Shown here: piece by piece, positions 34,755 to 47,574 of the stretch | How the letters are laid out: the number at the start of each line of letters is the position of its first letter | How positions within the stretch are numbered: position 1 is the first letter of the stretch | Translations under genes and position numbers: made by a program | The notes under the pieces: model-generated | The model's input: only the letters and a program-made list of their open reading frames with translations | Told to the model about the DNA's origin: nothing | Database searches by the model: none | Assembly (NCBI GenBank): GCA_021397835.1 | Contig: JAJFZO010000229.1 | Coordinates: 6,379,001-6,443,000, forward strand | DNA length: 64,000 nucleotides | Reading direction: 5' to 3' | Source of the DNA: Moringa oleifera | Lineage: Eukaryota > Streptophyta > Magnoliopsida > Brassicales > Moringaceae

Positions 34755-36754
34755 TAGTGCTTGAAATTGTTGGGAGGAAAGCGGATGGGGGCCGATGATG
34801 CAACTCGATCGGATGTGGAATGACCACGAGCCAGTCTGTCAGTCGACTCGGGGTGCGGACCAACGTGGATCACGATGGCAGCCCAAGCCCGAGCCTTTGA
34901 TATGCTCACGGAGATGTCGTCGTCCAGATCATGGCTGGCAGCGCGCACCATTACTGCGGTGCTTTGGCACCTGCGTGCTCACAACGTAGGCCAGCGGGCT
35001 CCCCACTTGACCCGTCTTGAAACACGAACAAAGGAATTTGACATACGTGCAAGTCAATGGGTGAGTAAACCCGTAAGGCATAAGGAAGCTAATTGGTGGG
35101 ATCCCTCGCGGGTGCACTGCCAACTGACCTCGATCTTTTGAGAAGGGTCGAGTGTGAGCATGCTTGTCAGGACCCCAAAGATGGTGAACAATGGTTGAGC
35201 GGGGCAGAGCCAGAGGAAACTCTGGTGGAGGCTCATAGCGATATTAACATGCAAATCGTTCGTCTGACTTGGGTATAGGGGCGAAAGACTAATCGAACCA
35301 TCTAGTAGCTGGTTCCTTTCAAAGTTTCCCTCAGGATAACTGGAGCTCATATACGAGTTCTATCGGGTAAAGCCAATGATTAGAGGCATCAAGGGCACAA
35401 TGCCCTTGACCTATTCTCAAACTTTAAATAGGTAGTACGGGGCGGCTGCTTCGTTAAGCCATCCCACGGAATCGAGAGCTCCAAGTGGGCCATTTTTCGT
35501 AAGCAGAACTGGCGATGCGGGATGAACCGGAAGCTAGGTTACGATGCTTAACTGAACACTAACCTAGAACCTGCAAAGGGTGTTGGTCGATTAAGACAAC
35601 AGGATGGTGGTCATGGAAGTTGAAATCCGCTAAGAAGTTTGTAACAACTCACTTGCCAAATCAACTAGCCCTGAAAATGGATGGCGCTGAAGCACGCGAC
35701 CTATATTTGATTGTTGGGGCAAGGGCCAAGCCCCAATGAGTAAAAGGGTGTGGTGGTCATCACAAAACTTGAGGCGTGAGCTCGAGTGTAGCGACCATCG
35801 GTGCAGATCTTGATGGTAGTAGAAAATATTCAATAAGAACTTTGAAGGCTGAAGAGGGGAAAGGTTTCATGTGAATGGCAATTGCACATGGGTTAGTCGA
35901 TCCTGAGAGACGAGGGAAGCCTGTTAGATAGCGCCTAGGCACGAGCTTCGAAAAGGAATCCGGTTAAAATTTTTGAACCAGGAAATGGCGACTGACGATA
36001 ACGTTAAGGAGTCCGGAGATGTCAGTTGGTGTTCCGAAAAGAGTTATCTTTTCTGTTTAACAGCCTGCCTACCTTGGAAACGACTCAGCCGGAGGTAGGG
36101 TCCAGCGGCTGGAAGAGCACTACACGTCGTGTGGTGTCCAGGGCACCCTCAGTGGCCCTTGAAAATCCAGAGGACTAAGTGCCTCTCACACCTGATTGTA
36201 CTCATAACCGCATCAGGTCTCCAAGGTGAAAAGCCTCTAGTCGATGGAACAATGTAGGCAAGGGAAGTCAACAAAATGGATCCGTAACCTCAGGAAAAGG
36301 ATTGGCTCTAAGGGTTGGGCAAGGAGGTCCGAACCCTAAACCCGTCGACTGTCGGTGGACTGCTCGAGCTACTCCTGCGACGAAAACGGGTCGCTGCATG
36401 CCGACTGGGATGGACTGGGAACAGTTCCTTTAGGGGCCTTCCTCAGGCGTCGAATAGCCAACTCAAAACTGGCACGAACAAGGGGAATCTGCTTGTTTAG
36501 TTAAAATAAAGTATTGTGATGGTCCCTGCGGATGCTCACGCAATGTGATTTCTACCTAGTGCTCTGAATGTCAAAATGAAGAAATTCAACCAAGTACGGG
36601 TAAATAGCGAGAGTAACTATGACTCTCTTAAGATAGCCAAATGCCTTGTCATTTAATTAGTGACATGCATGAATAGATTAATGAGATTCTAACTGTCCCT
36701 GCCTACTATCCAGCGAAATCATAACCAAGGGAATGGGCTTGGCAGAAACAGCGA

Positions 36755-36786
<32 letters not shown>

Positions 36787-37637
36787 TCGACTTTGTGAAA
36801 TGACATGAGAGGTGTAGGATAAGTGAGAGCTAGAAACGGAGAAAGTGAAATACCACTACTTTTAACATTATTTTACTTTTTGGACCCAAGGTTAGCTTCA
36901 GCAGGCTTATCCAGGCGAAAGACATTGTCAGGTGGGGAGTTTGGCTGGGATGACACATTTGTTAAAAGATAACGCAGGTGCCCTAAGATGAGCTCAACGA
37001 GAACAGAAATCTGGTTTGGAACAAAAGGGTAAAAGCTCGTTTGATTCTGATTTCTAATACGAATACGAACCGAGAAAGCATGGCCTATCGATCCTTTAGA
37101 CCTTCGAAATTTGAAGCTAAAGGTGTTAAAAGTTACTACAGGGATAACTGGCTTGTGGCAGCCAAGCATTCATAACGACGTTGCTTTTTGATCCTTTGAT
37201 GTCGACACGTGAGATGGGTTTAGACCATCGTGAGACAGGTTAGTTTTACCCTACTGATGCCTGCGTCGTGATAGTAATTCAACCTAGTATGAGAGGAACT
37301 GTTGAAAAGCCAATTGGTCATCACGCTTGGTTGAAAAGCCAGTGGCGTGAAGCTACCGTGTGCTAGATTATGACTGAATGCCTCTAAGTCAGAATTCGGG
37401 CTAGAAGTAGTGGATGCACCCGTCGCCCGATTGTCGACCTGCAGTAGGGCACCCGACCCCCAAAGGCACGTGTCGTTGGCCAAGCCCGCGCCGTGAATGA
37501 GCCTCATGGGTTGCCTTGAAGTGTGGTTCCCACTGAGCGACGGTTGAATCATTTGCAGATGTCTTAAATACGTGATAGGGTATCGTAAGTGGCAGAGTGT
37601 CCTTGTGCCACAATCCATTGAGATTTAACCTTTTGTC
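34360..37637 (+). rRNA. 28S rRNA (unit 2), nearly full length, degenerate
   Basis: From gcgaccccaagtcaggcggg to the terminal gagatttaacc region, about 3278 nt against about 3390 in plants. Missing parts: about 78 nt after gatgtcgac at 37208 (present in unit 4 at about 52748-52825) and about 30 nt near 36878 before tttggacccaagg. A small rearrangement near 37300-37330 repeats a ttgaaaagcca stretch. Many transitions, including in the sarcin-ricin neighbourhood. Confidence 0.93.
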
Positions 37638-37914
37638 CCTTCGATTCGTCCCTCTCCCCCCTCTAGAAGCCCTATAACAATTGTCCCTCTATTTTCGGCA
37701 ATCAATGCCCCGAGGTCTGAAATCGTCCCTCAAGATAATGACCTGAAAAAAGAAGTAAGTCTTTTGGGCTTGTCGAGAATGAGAACAACAAGGGAAAAAC
37801 ACTTAGAAACATATCGGGGAGCATTGGAGAACTAAGTGCTACTCTAACATATATATATATATATATATTGAACAGAAACTTATCCCTCGATGCTGTTCCA
37901 CTGTAAAGTACTGC
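37638..37914 (+). other. 3' ETS and IGS start (unit 2)
   Basis: Segment following 28S, nearly the same at 49531-49796 and 53216-53489: pyrimidine-rich start, caacaattgtccctct, an AG-rich part, a (TA)n run (37848-37869), cagaaacttatccctcgatgc and then the first subrepeat (gtactgcccagtgag). It would hold the 28S 3' processing and termination signals; none is identified individually. Confidence 0.75.
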
Positions 37915-40783
37915 CCAGTGAGTGAGCCAGGGGAACCGCGTCACATGGACACTAGGCACGAGAGGCATGCCTCGGCAGCGCCCAGCGTGCGGCAGTGGTG
38001 GGCACACCAACCAGGCCACTGGCGCCCATCGCTTACCAGCCCCCTCGTCCCTGACATTCGACATGGTGCCCAGCAAGTGAGCCAGGGGAGCCACGCCGCA
38101 TGGACCCTAGGCATGGGAGGCATGCCTCGAAAGTCCCCAGCAGGCATGGCATCAGCCAAGTACCCAGCGTGCTGCAGCGGTGGGTGTGCCAGCCAGGCCA
38201 GTGGCGCCCATCGCGAACCAGCCCCTTGTCCTCAACCTTTAACGTGGTGCTAAGTGAATGAGCCAGGTGAGCCGCGTTGCACGGATACTGGGCACAGGAG
38301 GCATGCCTTGGAAGCACCCAGCAGGCACAACATGGGCCAAATACCCAACGTGCGGCAGCTGTAGGCGCGCCAGCCAGGCCATGGGTGCCCATGACGAGCC
38401 AGTCTATTCATCCCTAAACCTCGACATAGTGCCCAACGAGTGAGCCAAGGGAGCCACGTTGCACGGACCCTGGGCACGGGAGGAAAGCCTCGGCAGCCCC
38501 TAGCAGGCACAACATGGGCCAAGTTCCAGCATGTTGCAGTTATGGGTGCGCTAGCCAGGCCAGTAATGCCCATTGCAAGCCAGCCCCCTCGTGCCCCACC
38601 CTCAACGTGAGGGCCTAGCGAGCGAGCTAAGGAAGCTGGGTCCCACGGGCCCTGGGCATGGGAGGCACACATTGGCAGCCCCCAGCAAGCATGGCATAGG
38701 CCAAGTTCCCAGCGTGCGGCAGCGGTAGGCTCGCTAGCCAGCCCATCGTTCTTGTCCCTCGACGTGGTGCCTAGTAAGGGAGCTAGGGGAGCCGCATTGC
38801 ATGGACACTGGGCAAAGGAGGCATGCCTCGGCTGCCCACAATAAGCCAAGTGCCCAGCATGCGACAGCTGTGGGTGCGCCAGCCAGGCCAGTGGGGCCCA
38901 TCATGTGTCAGCCCCCTCGTCCCCGCCCCTCTACGTAGTGCCCAGTGAGTGAGCCAGGGGAGCAGCGCTGCACGGAGCCTGGGCACGGAAGGCATGCCTC
39001 GGCAGGCCCCAGCTGGGACAGCATGGGCTGCTTGCCCAGCGTTCAACAGAGGTGGGCACGCTAGCCAGGGCACAGAAGCCCATCTCAAGTCAACCCCCTC
39101 ATCCCTGCCCCTTGATATGGTGCCCAGCGAGCGAGCCAGCGGAGCCGCATCGCACAAACCCTGGGCATGGGAGGCACACCTCAGAAGCCCCCAGCAGGCA
39201 TGGCATGGGCTGCTTGGCCAGCGTGCGGCAGCGGTGAACGCACCAGCCTGGCCACGGGCGCCCATCATGAGCCAGCCCCTCGACAAAGTGCACAACGAGC
39301 GAGCCAAGGGAGCCATATCGCACGAATCCTGGGAATGGGAGGCATGCCTTGATAGCACCCAGCAGGCACTGCATGGCCTACTTGCCCACCGTGCTGCAAC
39401 AGTGGGCGCGCCAGCCAAGCTAGTGGTGCCCGTTGCGAGCCAACCCCCTTGTCCCTGTCCCTTGACGTAGTGCCCAACGAGCGAGCCAGGGGAGCCGCGT
39501 TGCATGAACCCTGGGCACGGTAGGTAAGCCTTAAAAGTCCACAGCAAGCACGACATGGGCCAAGTGTCCAGTGTGCGGCAATTGGGGACGCGTCAGCCAG
39601 GCCAGTGGTGCCCATCGCGAGCTAGCCCCCTCGTCAATGTCCCTCGACGTACTGCCCAGCGAGCGAGCCAGGGGAGCCGCGTTGCATGGACCTTGGGCAC
39701 GGAAGGCACGCCTCAGTAGCGCCAATAAGCACAGCGTGGGTTGCTTGCCCAGCATGCAGTAATAGTGGGCGTGCCAGCCAGGCCATGGGTGCATATCACG
39801 AGCCAGCCCCCTCCTCCCAGCCCCTCGATTTACTGCCTAGTGAGCGAGCCAGGGGAGCTGCCTCCCTTGGACACTGGGCATGGAAGACATGCCTTGGAAT
39901 ACCCTAGTAGGCACAGCAAGGGCCAAGTGCCCAGCGTGCGGCAACGATGGGCGCGCCAGCCAGGCCACGGGCGCCCATGACGAGCCAGCCCCTTCATGCC
40001 CCAACCTCGACATAGCGTCCAGCGAGTGAGCCAGGGGAGCTGCGTTGCATGAACCCTAGGCACGGGAAGAAAGCCTCAGTAGCCCTCAACAGGCACGGCA
40101 TGGGCCAAGTGTCCAGCGTGCGGCAACTGTGGGCTCGCCAGCCAGGCTAATGGTGCCCAACACGAGCCACCCCCTCGTCCCTGAGCTCGGACATAAGGCC
40201 CAGCGAGTGAGCCAGGGGAAGCCACATTGCATGGGCCCTAGGCACAGGAGGCACACATCGGCAGCCCCTAACAGGCATGGCATAGGCCAAGTTCCCAGCG
40301 TGCGGCAGCGGTGGGCTTGCCAGCCAGGCCACTGGCGCCCATCGCTAGCCAGCCGCTCGACATAGCGCGCAGAGAGCGAGCCATGGGAGCTGCAACGCAT
40401 GGACCCTGGGCACGGGAGGCATGCCTCAGCAGCCCCCAACAGGCACAGCATGGGCTGCTTGTCTAGTGTGCGGCAATGGTGGGCGTGCTGGCCAAGCCAG
40501 TGGTGCCCATCGCGAGCCAGCCCTTTTGTCTCTGTCCCTCGATGTAGTGCCCAACGAGTGAGTCACGGACCCTGGGCACGGAAGGCATGTCGCGGCAGCC
40601 CCCAGCAGGAACAGCAGGGGCAGTTTGCCCAGCATGTGGCAGTGGTGGGCACGCTAACCGAGCCACGTGTGCCCATCACAAGCCAGCCCCCTCGACGTAG
40701 CACCTAGAGAGCGAGCCAGGGGAGCCACGTCGCACGACCCTGGGCATGGGAGGCATGCCTAGGCAGCCCCAAGCAGACACGGC
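37915..40783 (+). repeat. IGS subrepeat array B
   Basis: About 16 monomers of the same 168-181 bp family as array A, strongly diverged. Many belong to a second type with gggccaagtgcccagcgtg in place of gggctgcttgcccagcgtg, often followed by ccaggccagtggtgccc rather than ccaggccacgggcgccc. The array is cut at 40783 and fused to 18S. Confidence 0.9.
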
Positions 40784-41036
40784 ATGGCTTATTAAATCAA
40801 TTATAGTTTGTTTGATGGTACTTACTACTCGGATAACCGTAATAATTCTAAAGCTAATATGTGCAATAAACCTTGACTTCTGGAAGGGTGCATTTGTTAG
40901 ATAAAAGGTCAACGCGGGCTTCACCCATTGCTCTAATGATTCATGATAAACTCGACGGATTGTAAGGCCATCATGTCAGCGACGCATCATTCAAATTTTT
41001 GCCCTATTAACTTTCGATGGTAGGATAGTTGCCTAC
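40784..41036 (+). rRNA. 18S rRNA (unit 3), fragment before retrotransposon
   Basis: Corresponds to 18S positions from about 93 to 346 (atggcttattaaatcaattatag...ggatagttgcctac). The IGS remainder, ETS and first 92 nt of 18S are lost. Four bases atgg at the join fit both the subrepeat and 18S. The last five bases, cctac at 41032-41036, are the left target duplication of the second chromovirus. Confidence 0.92.
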
Positions 41037-42039
41037 TGTCAGACCCTTGAATCTGAATACCAAGGTGTAGACATGGTGACTCTTGCTCCATGCCTGGACC
41101 TACAAGTGTGGAGGACCACGCTAGCAAGGAAAAAATGCATGAGTTAGATATGAAAACGAATGCGGGAGACTTGGTGAGAAATCAAGTTTCGTACTTACAG
41201 TGACGAGATTCGCTAGTGAGTTGGGAACGATGTGGAGCGAGGGATGAAGCACACAAACAAACCCATAAGCCCGCTTAAGGGGAAAGCGGCAGAAGCAAGC
41301 ACCAACACATGATGGTGCGAATATGTGAAGTGACGAACATAGGGCAGAATCCGGGAACCCAGCTTGGCATGGATGGAATGTCCAGCAAGCAAAGATATTC
41401 CACAAAGAAAGGATATGGTTATTGGCTAGAGGAGGATCAAGGCGATAGAAGGATAAGAAAAAGATGTCTATCCCAAAAGCCAAGGGAGATAAGGCTCGAA
41501 AAGAGTCCTGAACGGAAACCACCTCCTCAAGCCTATCCAAACCGGTTGAAAGCGGATAAGATGGCTTAGAGAAGACTTCAAAGGAGATAAAATCCTTGAC
41601 TAAAGGAAAGTCCTGGCGAGAGAAGGATGCTTTCCAAACTTTGAAGATAAGCCTCATTGAGATAAAGATTCGTGATTAAGATTGGGTGGCCTATCCGAAA
41701 AATGTGGGATAACTAAGAGGGAGTGTTTGAGTAAGACACTCCTCAACTAGTATAAAAATGGGGCTTAGGTTCAGCTGTAAACACATCGAGTAATACAAAC
41801 TCAAGTGTGTGGGTAGCTGGAGGCATTGGGTGCTCTTAGAGAGTCTCTTGTAAAGAGTTCCTTTATCTTCAGTAAGGGTCAAGAAATAGTTCTCGTAATA
41901 TCGTCTTCCTACTTTACGTTTTGCATCGTTGGCTTTTATTCTTCTTTTGGCATGGGCTTAAAAAGTTGGGCTGGTTAGGTGAACACATCTAGCGCCATCA
42001 CACTAGAGTTGCGCTGATACCGCAACTAATGGTGTGACA
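41037..42039 (+). repeat. 5' LTR of chromovirus 2
   Basis: 1003 bp, canonical tgtcagaccc start and gtgtgaca end. TATA box at 41751-41757. Lacks about 13 bp (agcggcagaagcaagcacc where copy 1 has agatacctcaagcaagc), a state shared with its own 3' LTR. Confidence 0.95.
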
Positions 42040-42042
42040 ATT

Positions 42043-42054
42043 TGGTATCAGAGC
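42043..42054 (+). promoter_or_regulatory. Primer binding site (initiator Met-tRNA)
   Basis: TGGTATCAGAGC three bases downstream of the 5' LTR, identical to the site in copy 1. Confidence 0.93.
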
Positions 42055-42135
42055 GCGGTTTTGATCACCATTTTCTCTCAAACTTATGGTTGATCACACC
42101 GCTGCCAAGGCCCCATGCCAGGAAGAAGTGAGTCA

Positions 42136-43153
42136 ATGCGAGAGCGTGTCGCTCGGTTGGAAGAGATCATTGGTGCACTGACGAAGGGATCAACATGCAT
42201 GCTAGCTGAGTTGATGGAGACAATCACCCAGCAACAATCCTCGATGGAAGAGGACATCAGAAACCTCAAGGAACCATGAGGAGCCTTGAGACCGAGATTG
42301 GGTTGCTAAAGAGGCTCCCCACATCCCTACGGTAGGGGTAGACTCTACTATGGCTAAGCTGAAGGTGCTAGAACCAAAGCCATTCTTTGGAGAGAGGAAC
42401 GCCAAGGAGTTAGAGAACTTCTTGTGGGATATGGAGCAATACTTCAAAGCTGCTGGAGTGCCCAAAAATGATCAGGTAATGATTACATCCATGTACTTAT
42501 CTGGTGATGCTAAGTTGTGGTGGCACACCCGTATGCAGGACGACGCCATCATGAGGAGGCCTAGCATTGATGCATGGGAGGCACTCAAAAGGGAATTGAA
42601 GGAGCAATTCCTACCATGCAACACCTCGTTCATGGCTAGGGAACAACTGAAACGCCTAAAGCAAACAGGTTCAGTGCGTGACTTCGTCAAGGAGTTCAGT
42701 TCACTGATGCTGGACATCAAGAACATGTCAGAGGAGGATAAGTTATTTAACTTCCTATCAGGCTTACAGCCGTGGGCTCAAGTAGAATTGAGGCGGCACG
42801 GTGTTAAAGACTTGCCTTCAGCATTTTGCATGGCGGATAGCTTGGTGGATTTCAAGTATGCGGGTGGTGCTCCCGAAAAGAAAGGTGAGAAATGAGGCAA
42901 AGCTGGAAAAGAGATGAAAAAGCCCAATGACAAGGGCAAGAAAAAGAAGAATTCCGAGTCCAGCAAGCCTCGGGGCTCATCACCTTTGAAAGGAAAGGGA
43001 AAGAATGTGGACCAAGGGGGTTACTTCTTATGTAACGGGCCACATAGAGCATGCGAATGTCCTAGCAAGGAGAAGTTAGCGGCGCTCATGGTAGTAGAGG
43101 ATTCCTCCGAGGAAAAGGAAGGGAATGCCACAACTCGGGTGAATCCAATCTAG
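42136..43153 (+). pseudogene. gag of chromovirus 2 (broken)
   Basis: Starts MRERVARLEE-like at 42136 (upstream in-frame ATG possible) with a helical N-terminal part. A small deletion near 42278 shifts the frame. The Retrotrans_gag core is open from 42350 to 42894 (181 codons), with WDMEQYF, LSGDAKLWW and FLSGLQPWAQ. A tga at 42892-42894 probably replaces an Arg codon. A basic linker and the zinc knuckle follow; the first Cys of the C-x2-C-x3-H-x4-C knuckle has become Tyr (near 43022), which would weaken RNA binding. Confidence 0.88.
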
Positions 43154-43192
43154 CTACTAAATGCGATCACACCCAAGAACTTGTAGAAAGGG

Positions 43193-46100
43193 TTGATCTA
43201 TGTCCCGATGAAGGTAAACGGGAATGATGCAATGGCAATGTTGGATATGGGAGCTACCAATAATTTCATCGTGGAAAGAGAAGTGGGAAAGATCGGGCTT
43301 AAGCTTTCTCCAGCCTCGGTTAAGTTCAAAGCAATGAATACTGAGGCGAAGGCCGTATGCGGAGCTGCCACTACGACGCTTAAAGTAGGCGAATGGAAAG
43401 GTACATCCAACTTCATGATAACTTAGTTAGATGACTTTGATGTTATCTTGGGTCTAGAATTCTTTAGACAAACCAAGGCATCGGTGATACCCCACTTAGG
43501 TGGACTACTCGTGGCTAATGAGTGAGCCCCGAGCCTAATCAAAACAGAAGCAGTAAGATAGCTTTCGATAGATAAGAAACAGATTGGGTTACAATCTGCA
43601 AAGCAACTTAATTGTGGACAGCGAAAGGGTGAAGTGACGATGGTGGCATCACTATTTGAGGCAAAACCAGATCAGGTTGTAGAGGTGCCCAACAAGATCG
43701 CTGAAGTGTTGAGGGAATTCAACGACATGATGCCACCAGAGCTCCTAAGACATTGCCTCTGAGGAGGAATGTTGATCATATGATCGAGTTACTTTCGGGT
43801 GCTAGACCCCCTGCTCAAGCACCATATCGAATGCCTCCATCGAAACTAGCCGAACTACGAAAGCAACTAGACAAGCTGTTGGAAGCGAGTTTCATTCAGT
43901 CATCAAAGACCTCTTATGGTGCACCTGTGCTATTCCAGTGAAAACAAGATGGATCGATTACCGAGCATTAAACAAGGTAACGATAAAGAACAAATATCCG
44001 GTGCCAAACGTTGCTGACTTATTTGATCAGTTATCAAGGGCCAAGTACTTTACGAAGCTAGACTTGCGGTCGGGATACTGGCAAGTCAGAATAGCAAAGG
44101 GGGACGAAGCAAAAACCACATGTGTCATAAGGTATGGCTCTTATGAGTTCATGGTGATGCCCTTCGGGCTAACCAATGTGCTTCCTACCTTTTGCAATCT
44201 TATGAATGATGTACTGTTTGAGTTTTTGGACAAGTTTATGGTTGTCTACTTGGATGATATTGTGGTATATAGTGAGACCCTAGATGACCACGCAAACCAT
44301 TTGTAGTAAGTATTGATGCGGTTGCAAGAGCACCAGCTGTACATTAAGAAGGAAAAATGTGAGTTTTGCAAGCAAGAAGTGCCATTCTTGGGACATTGGG
44401 TTGGGAACGGACAGATACGGATGGATGAAAGGAAAGTGAAGGCCATCATGGAGTGGCCAACCCTGCGAAAAGTTGCTGAATTACGACCATTCCTTGGGCT
44501 CACAAACTATTACAAATGGTTCATCAAAGCATATTCGAGCAAGAGTAACCCTTTGACGGACTTGCTAAAGAAAAATAGCCCGTGGGTGTGGACCGATGAA
44601 TGCAACAAGGCTTTTGAAGGATTAAAACAGGTAGTGGCCTTGAAACCAATACTGTCCTTATTGAACTTTAAAGAGCCATTCGAGGTAGTCACGGACGCTT
44701 CTAATCGAGCAATCAGGGGTGTGTTAGTGCAGAATGGCCATCCCATGGCATTTGAGAGTCAAAAACGCAAGGATGCAGAGCAGTGTTATTCGACTCATGA
44801 GAAGGAGATGACGGCTGTTGTCCATTGCCTAGGGACATGGCGGTATTACTTACTTGGGATGAAATTTAACGTAATTATTGACAATGTCGCTAATACCTAT
44901 TTTCGGTTACAAAAAAAGCTATCTCCGAAACAAGTAAGATGGCAAGAGTTTGTGGCGGAGTTAGATTTTGTATGGGAACACAAACCAGGTAAACAAAACA
45001 TTGTTGCTAATGCACTAAGCTGCGTAGAAGTGCAAACTTATGTGGCTGCTCTGACGGGTGTCCAAAGCGATTTACTCGAGCAAATAAGATCGGTAGCTGG
45101 GGAAGATACCGAACACGCCCGACTCATGGAGGAGGTGAGCAAAGGCTTGATCCTAAGATACTGGATCGAGGATGGGTTGCTATATGCTCGAGGAGATAGA
45201 CTGTTTGTGCCTAAGTCTGGAGGACTTTGAAACCGATTGCTGAGGGAAACCCATGACCCACTATGGGCAGGTCACCCGGACATCGAGTGGATGCTCGCAC
45301 CGTTGACAAGAGCCTATTACTAGCCCAAGTTAATGGATGATATGGAGGCCTATGTTCGCACATGCTTTGTGTGCCAACAGGACAAAACGGATAGAAGGAG
45401 GGAGGCAGGTTTGCTCCAACCCTTGCCCATTCTGGAACACCCCATGGGAGTTGGTGTCAATGGATTTCATTGTGGGCTTCCCAAAGGTAAAGGGATTATT
45501 CGCTATAATGGTGATTATTGATAGGTTCTCAAAGTATACTATCTTTGTTCCTGTTACTCGAGCATGCCCAACTGATATAGCCGCTGAGATGTTTTTCAAA
45601 CATGTTGTTAAATTGTTTGGGTTGCCAAAAGACATTGTGAATGACAAAGATGCTAGATTCATGAGAAGATTCTGGACAGTGTTGCTAAACATGATGGGAA
45701 CAAAACTCAAATTCTCTACAGCAAACCATCCACAGATAGACAGTCAAACAAAGAGGGTAAATAGCTTGTTGGAGGAGTATTTGCGGCATTATATGACTGT
45801 AAGCCAAAGAGATTGGCTTGAATTGTTGGATGTAGTGCAGTTGTGCTACAACATCCATGGCTCATCATCGAAAGGTCTAAGTCCCGCAGAGCTAGCTTTT
45901 GGGCAACAACTAACGACGCCCCATGAGGTAGCTAAGCAGAGGAGCCAAGAAAGCTGTCCAGTAGCCTATCACTATGCTTGGGATAAGCAAGAATTAATTA
46001 ACCAATCGAGGGATAGCCTTTTTAAGGCATAGAGGCGTATGAAGAAATATGCTAATAAAAAGAGCCGTGATGCTGAGTTCCATGTTAGGGACAAGATGCT

Positions 46101-46545
46101 ACTGAAGCTGACACCCCAAATTCGAAAGAAAATCACGAAGAAGGGAATTCATCGAGGCCTTATCCCAAGGTATGATGGACCATTCGAGATCGAGAGGAAA
46201 GTTGGGGCAGTAGCTTACAGGTTGAAGCTAACGCAACATCTAAAGATGCACCAAACATTCCACGTGACCTTCCTCAAAGAGTTTCAAGAAAATGTCGATC
46301 GCAGACGCAAGCAAGTTAAGTGTGCACCGCTGGTCACTTGAGTTCAATTTGACAAGAAAATAGAGAAAATCCTTGATCATCAAATGGAGGGCTATAGTAA
46401 GATGAATCGGAGGACATACTACTTAGTCTAGTGGGAAGGCAAAAGTGAGGTGGATGCGAGTTGGGAAAAAGATACCACATTGTGGCAATTCGATGACCAG
46501 ATCAAGGAGTACCACAACACTAAGCCGACGAGGGCGTCGGGCTCT
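43193..46545 (+). pseudogene. pol of chromovirus 2: protease, RT, RNase H, integrase, chromodomain (broken)
   Basis: Protease at 43193-43426, with D-M-G at 43243-43251 in place of D-T-G, so the active site is damaged. RT at about 43750-44306 with FTKLDLRSGYWQV, MPFGLTN and YLDD (44248-44259); a deletion of about 16 nt near 43950 shifts the frame. The longest open stretch, 44313-45230, covers the RT end, RNase H (D-A-S, HEKEM) and integrase start. Integrase continues after a tga at about 45228 and a tag for Trp at 45320; the zinc motif C-x2-C lies near 45363. The third catalytic acidic residue is replaced by Lys (45751-45753). A chromodomain-like tail at about 46400-46530 holds a tag at 46429-46431. 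Confidence 0.92.
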
Positions 46546-46561
46546 TCTGGTAGGGATGGTT

Positions 46562-47574
46562 TGTCAGACCCTTGAATCTGAGTACCAAGGCGTAGGCATG
46601 GCGAGTCTTGCTCCATGCCTGGACCTACAAGTGTGGAGGACCACGCTAGCAAGGCAAAAACACATAAGTTAGATATGAAAACGAATACGGGAGACTTGGT
46701 GAGAAATTAAGTTTCATACTTACAGTGGCGAGATTCGCTGGTGAGTTGGGAACGTTGTGGAGCAAGTGACGAAGCACACAAACAGACCCATAGGCCCGCT
46801 TAAGGGGAAAGCGGCAGAAGCAAGCACCAGCACATGGTGGTGCGAATATGTCTAGTGACGGGAAGACAGGGCAGAATCTTGGAACCCAGCTTGGCATGGA
46901 TGAAAAGTCCAGCAAGCAAAGATATTCCACAAAGAAAGGATATGTGTTATTGGCTAGAGGAGGATCAAGGCAATAGAAGGATAAGAAAAAGATGTCTGTC
47001 CCGAAAGCCAAGGGAGATAAGGCTCGAAAAGAGTCCTGAACGGAAACCACCTCCTCAAGCCTATCCAAACCAGTTGAAAGTGGATAAGAAGGCTTAGAGA
47101 AGACTTGAAAGGAGATGAGATCATTGACTAAAGGAAAGTCCTGGCGAGAGAAGGATGCTATCCAAACTTTGAAGATAAGCCTCAATGAGATAAAGATTCA
47201 TGATCAAGATTGGGTGGCCTATCCGAAAAACGTGGGATAACTAAGAGGGAGTGTTTGAGTAGGACACTCCTCAACTAGTATAAAAAAAAGGCTTGGGTTC
47301 AGTTGTAAACACATCGAGTAATACAAACTCAAGTGTGTGGGTAGCTAGAGGCATTTGGTGCTCTTAGAAAGAAACCCTTCTCTTGTAAAAAGTTCCTTTA
47401 TTTTCAGTAAAGGTCGAGAGAGAGTTCTCGTAATACCGTCTTCCTACTTTGTGTTTTGAATCGTTGGCTCTTATTCTTCTTTTGGCACGGGCTTAGAAAG
47501 TTGGGTTGGTTAGGTGGACACATCTAGCACCATCACACTAGAGTTACGCTGATCCCGTAACCGACGATGTGAAA
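46562..47574 (+). repeat. 3' LTR of chromovirus 2
   Basis: 1013 bp, starts tgtcagaccc after a purine-rich ggtagggatggt tract and ends gatgtgaaa (decayed gtgtgaca). TATA box at 47279-47285. Shares with its partner the 13-bp absence, agtcctggcg, actaaagg and aggcatt, all different in copy 1. Confidence 0.95.

Larger units (their letters stand above)
41037..47574 (+). mobile_element. Ty3/gypsy chromovirus 2 in 18S rDNA
   Basis: 6538-bp element of the same family as copy 1, inserted at the same 18S nucleotide: left flank cctac (41032-41036) and right flank cctac (47575-47579), an intact 5-bp target duplication. Contains LTRs of 1003 and 1013 bp, PBS, gag, protease, RT, RNase H, integrase and chromodomain remnant. 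Coding is less broken than in copy 1 but still carries frameshifts, stops and lost catalytic residues. Copy-specific states occur in both of its LTRs, which argues for an integration separate from copy 1. Confidence 0.95.

Noticed and set aside
38783..39556. 257-codon minus-strand open frame
   Set aside because: Entirely inside subrepeat array B and built of repeated monomer translations.
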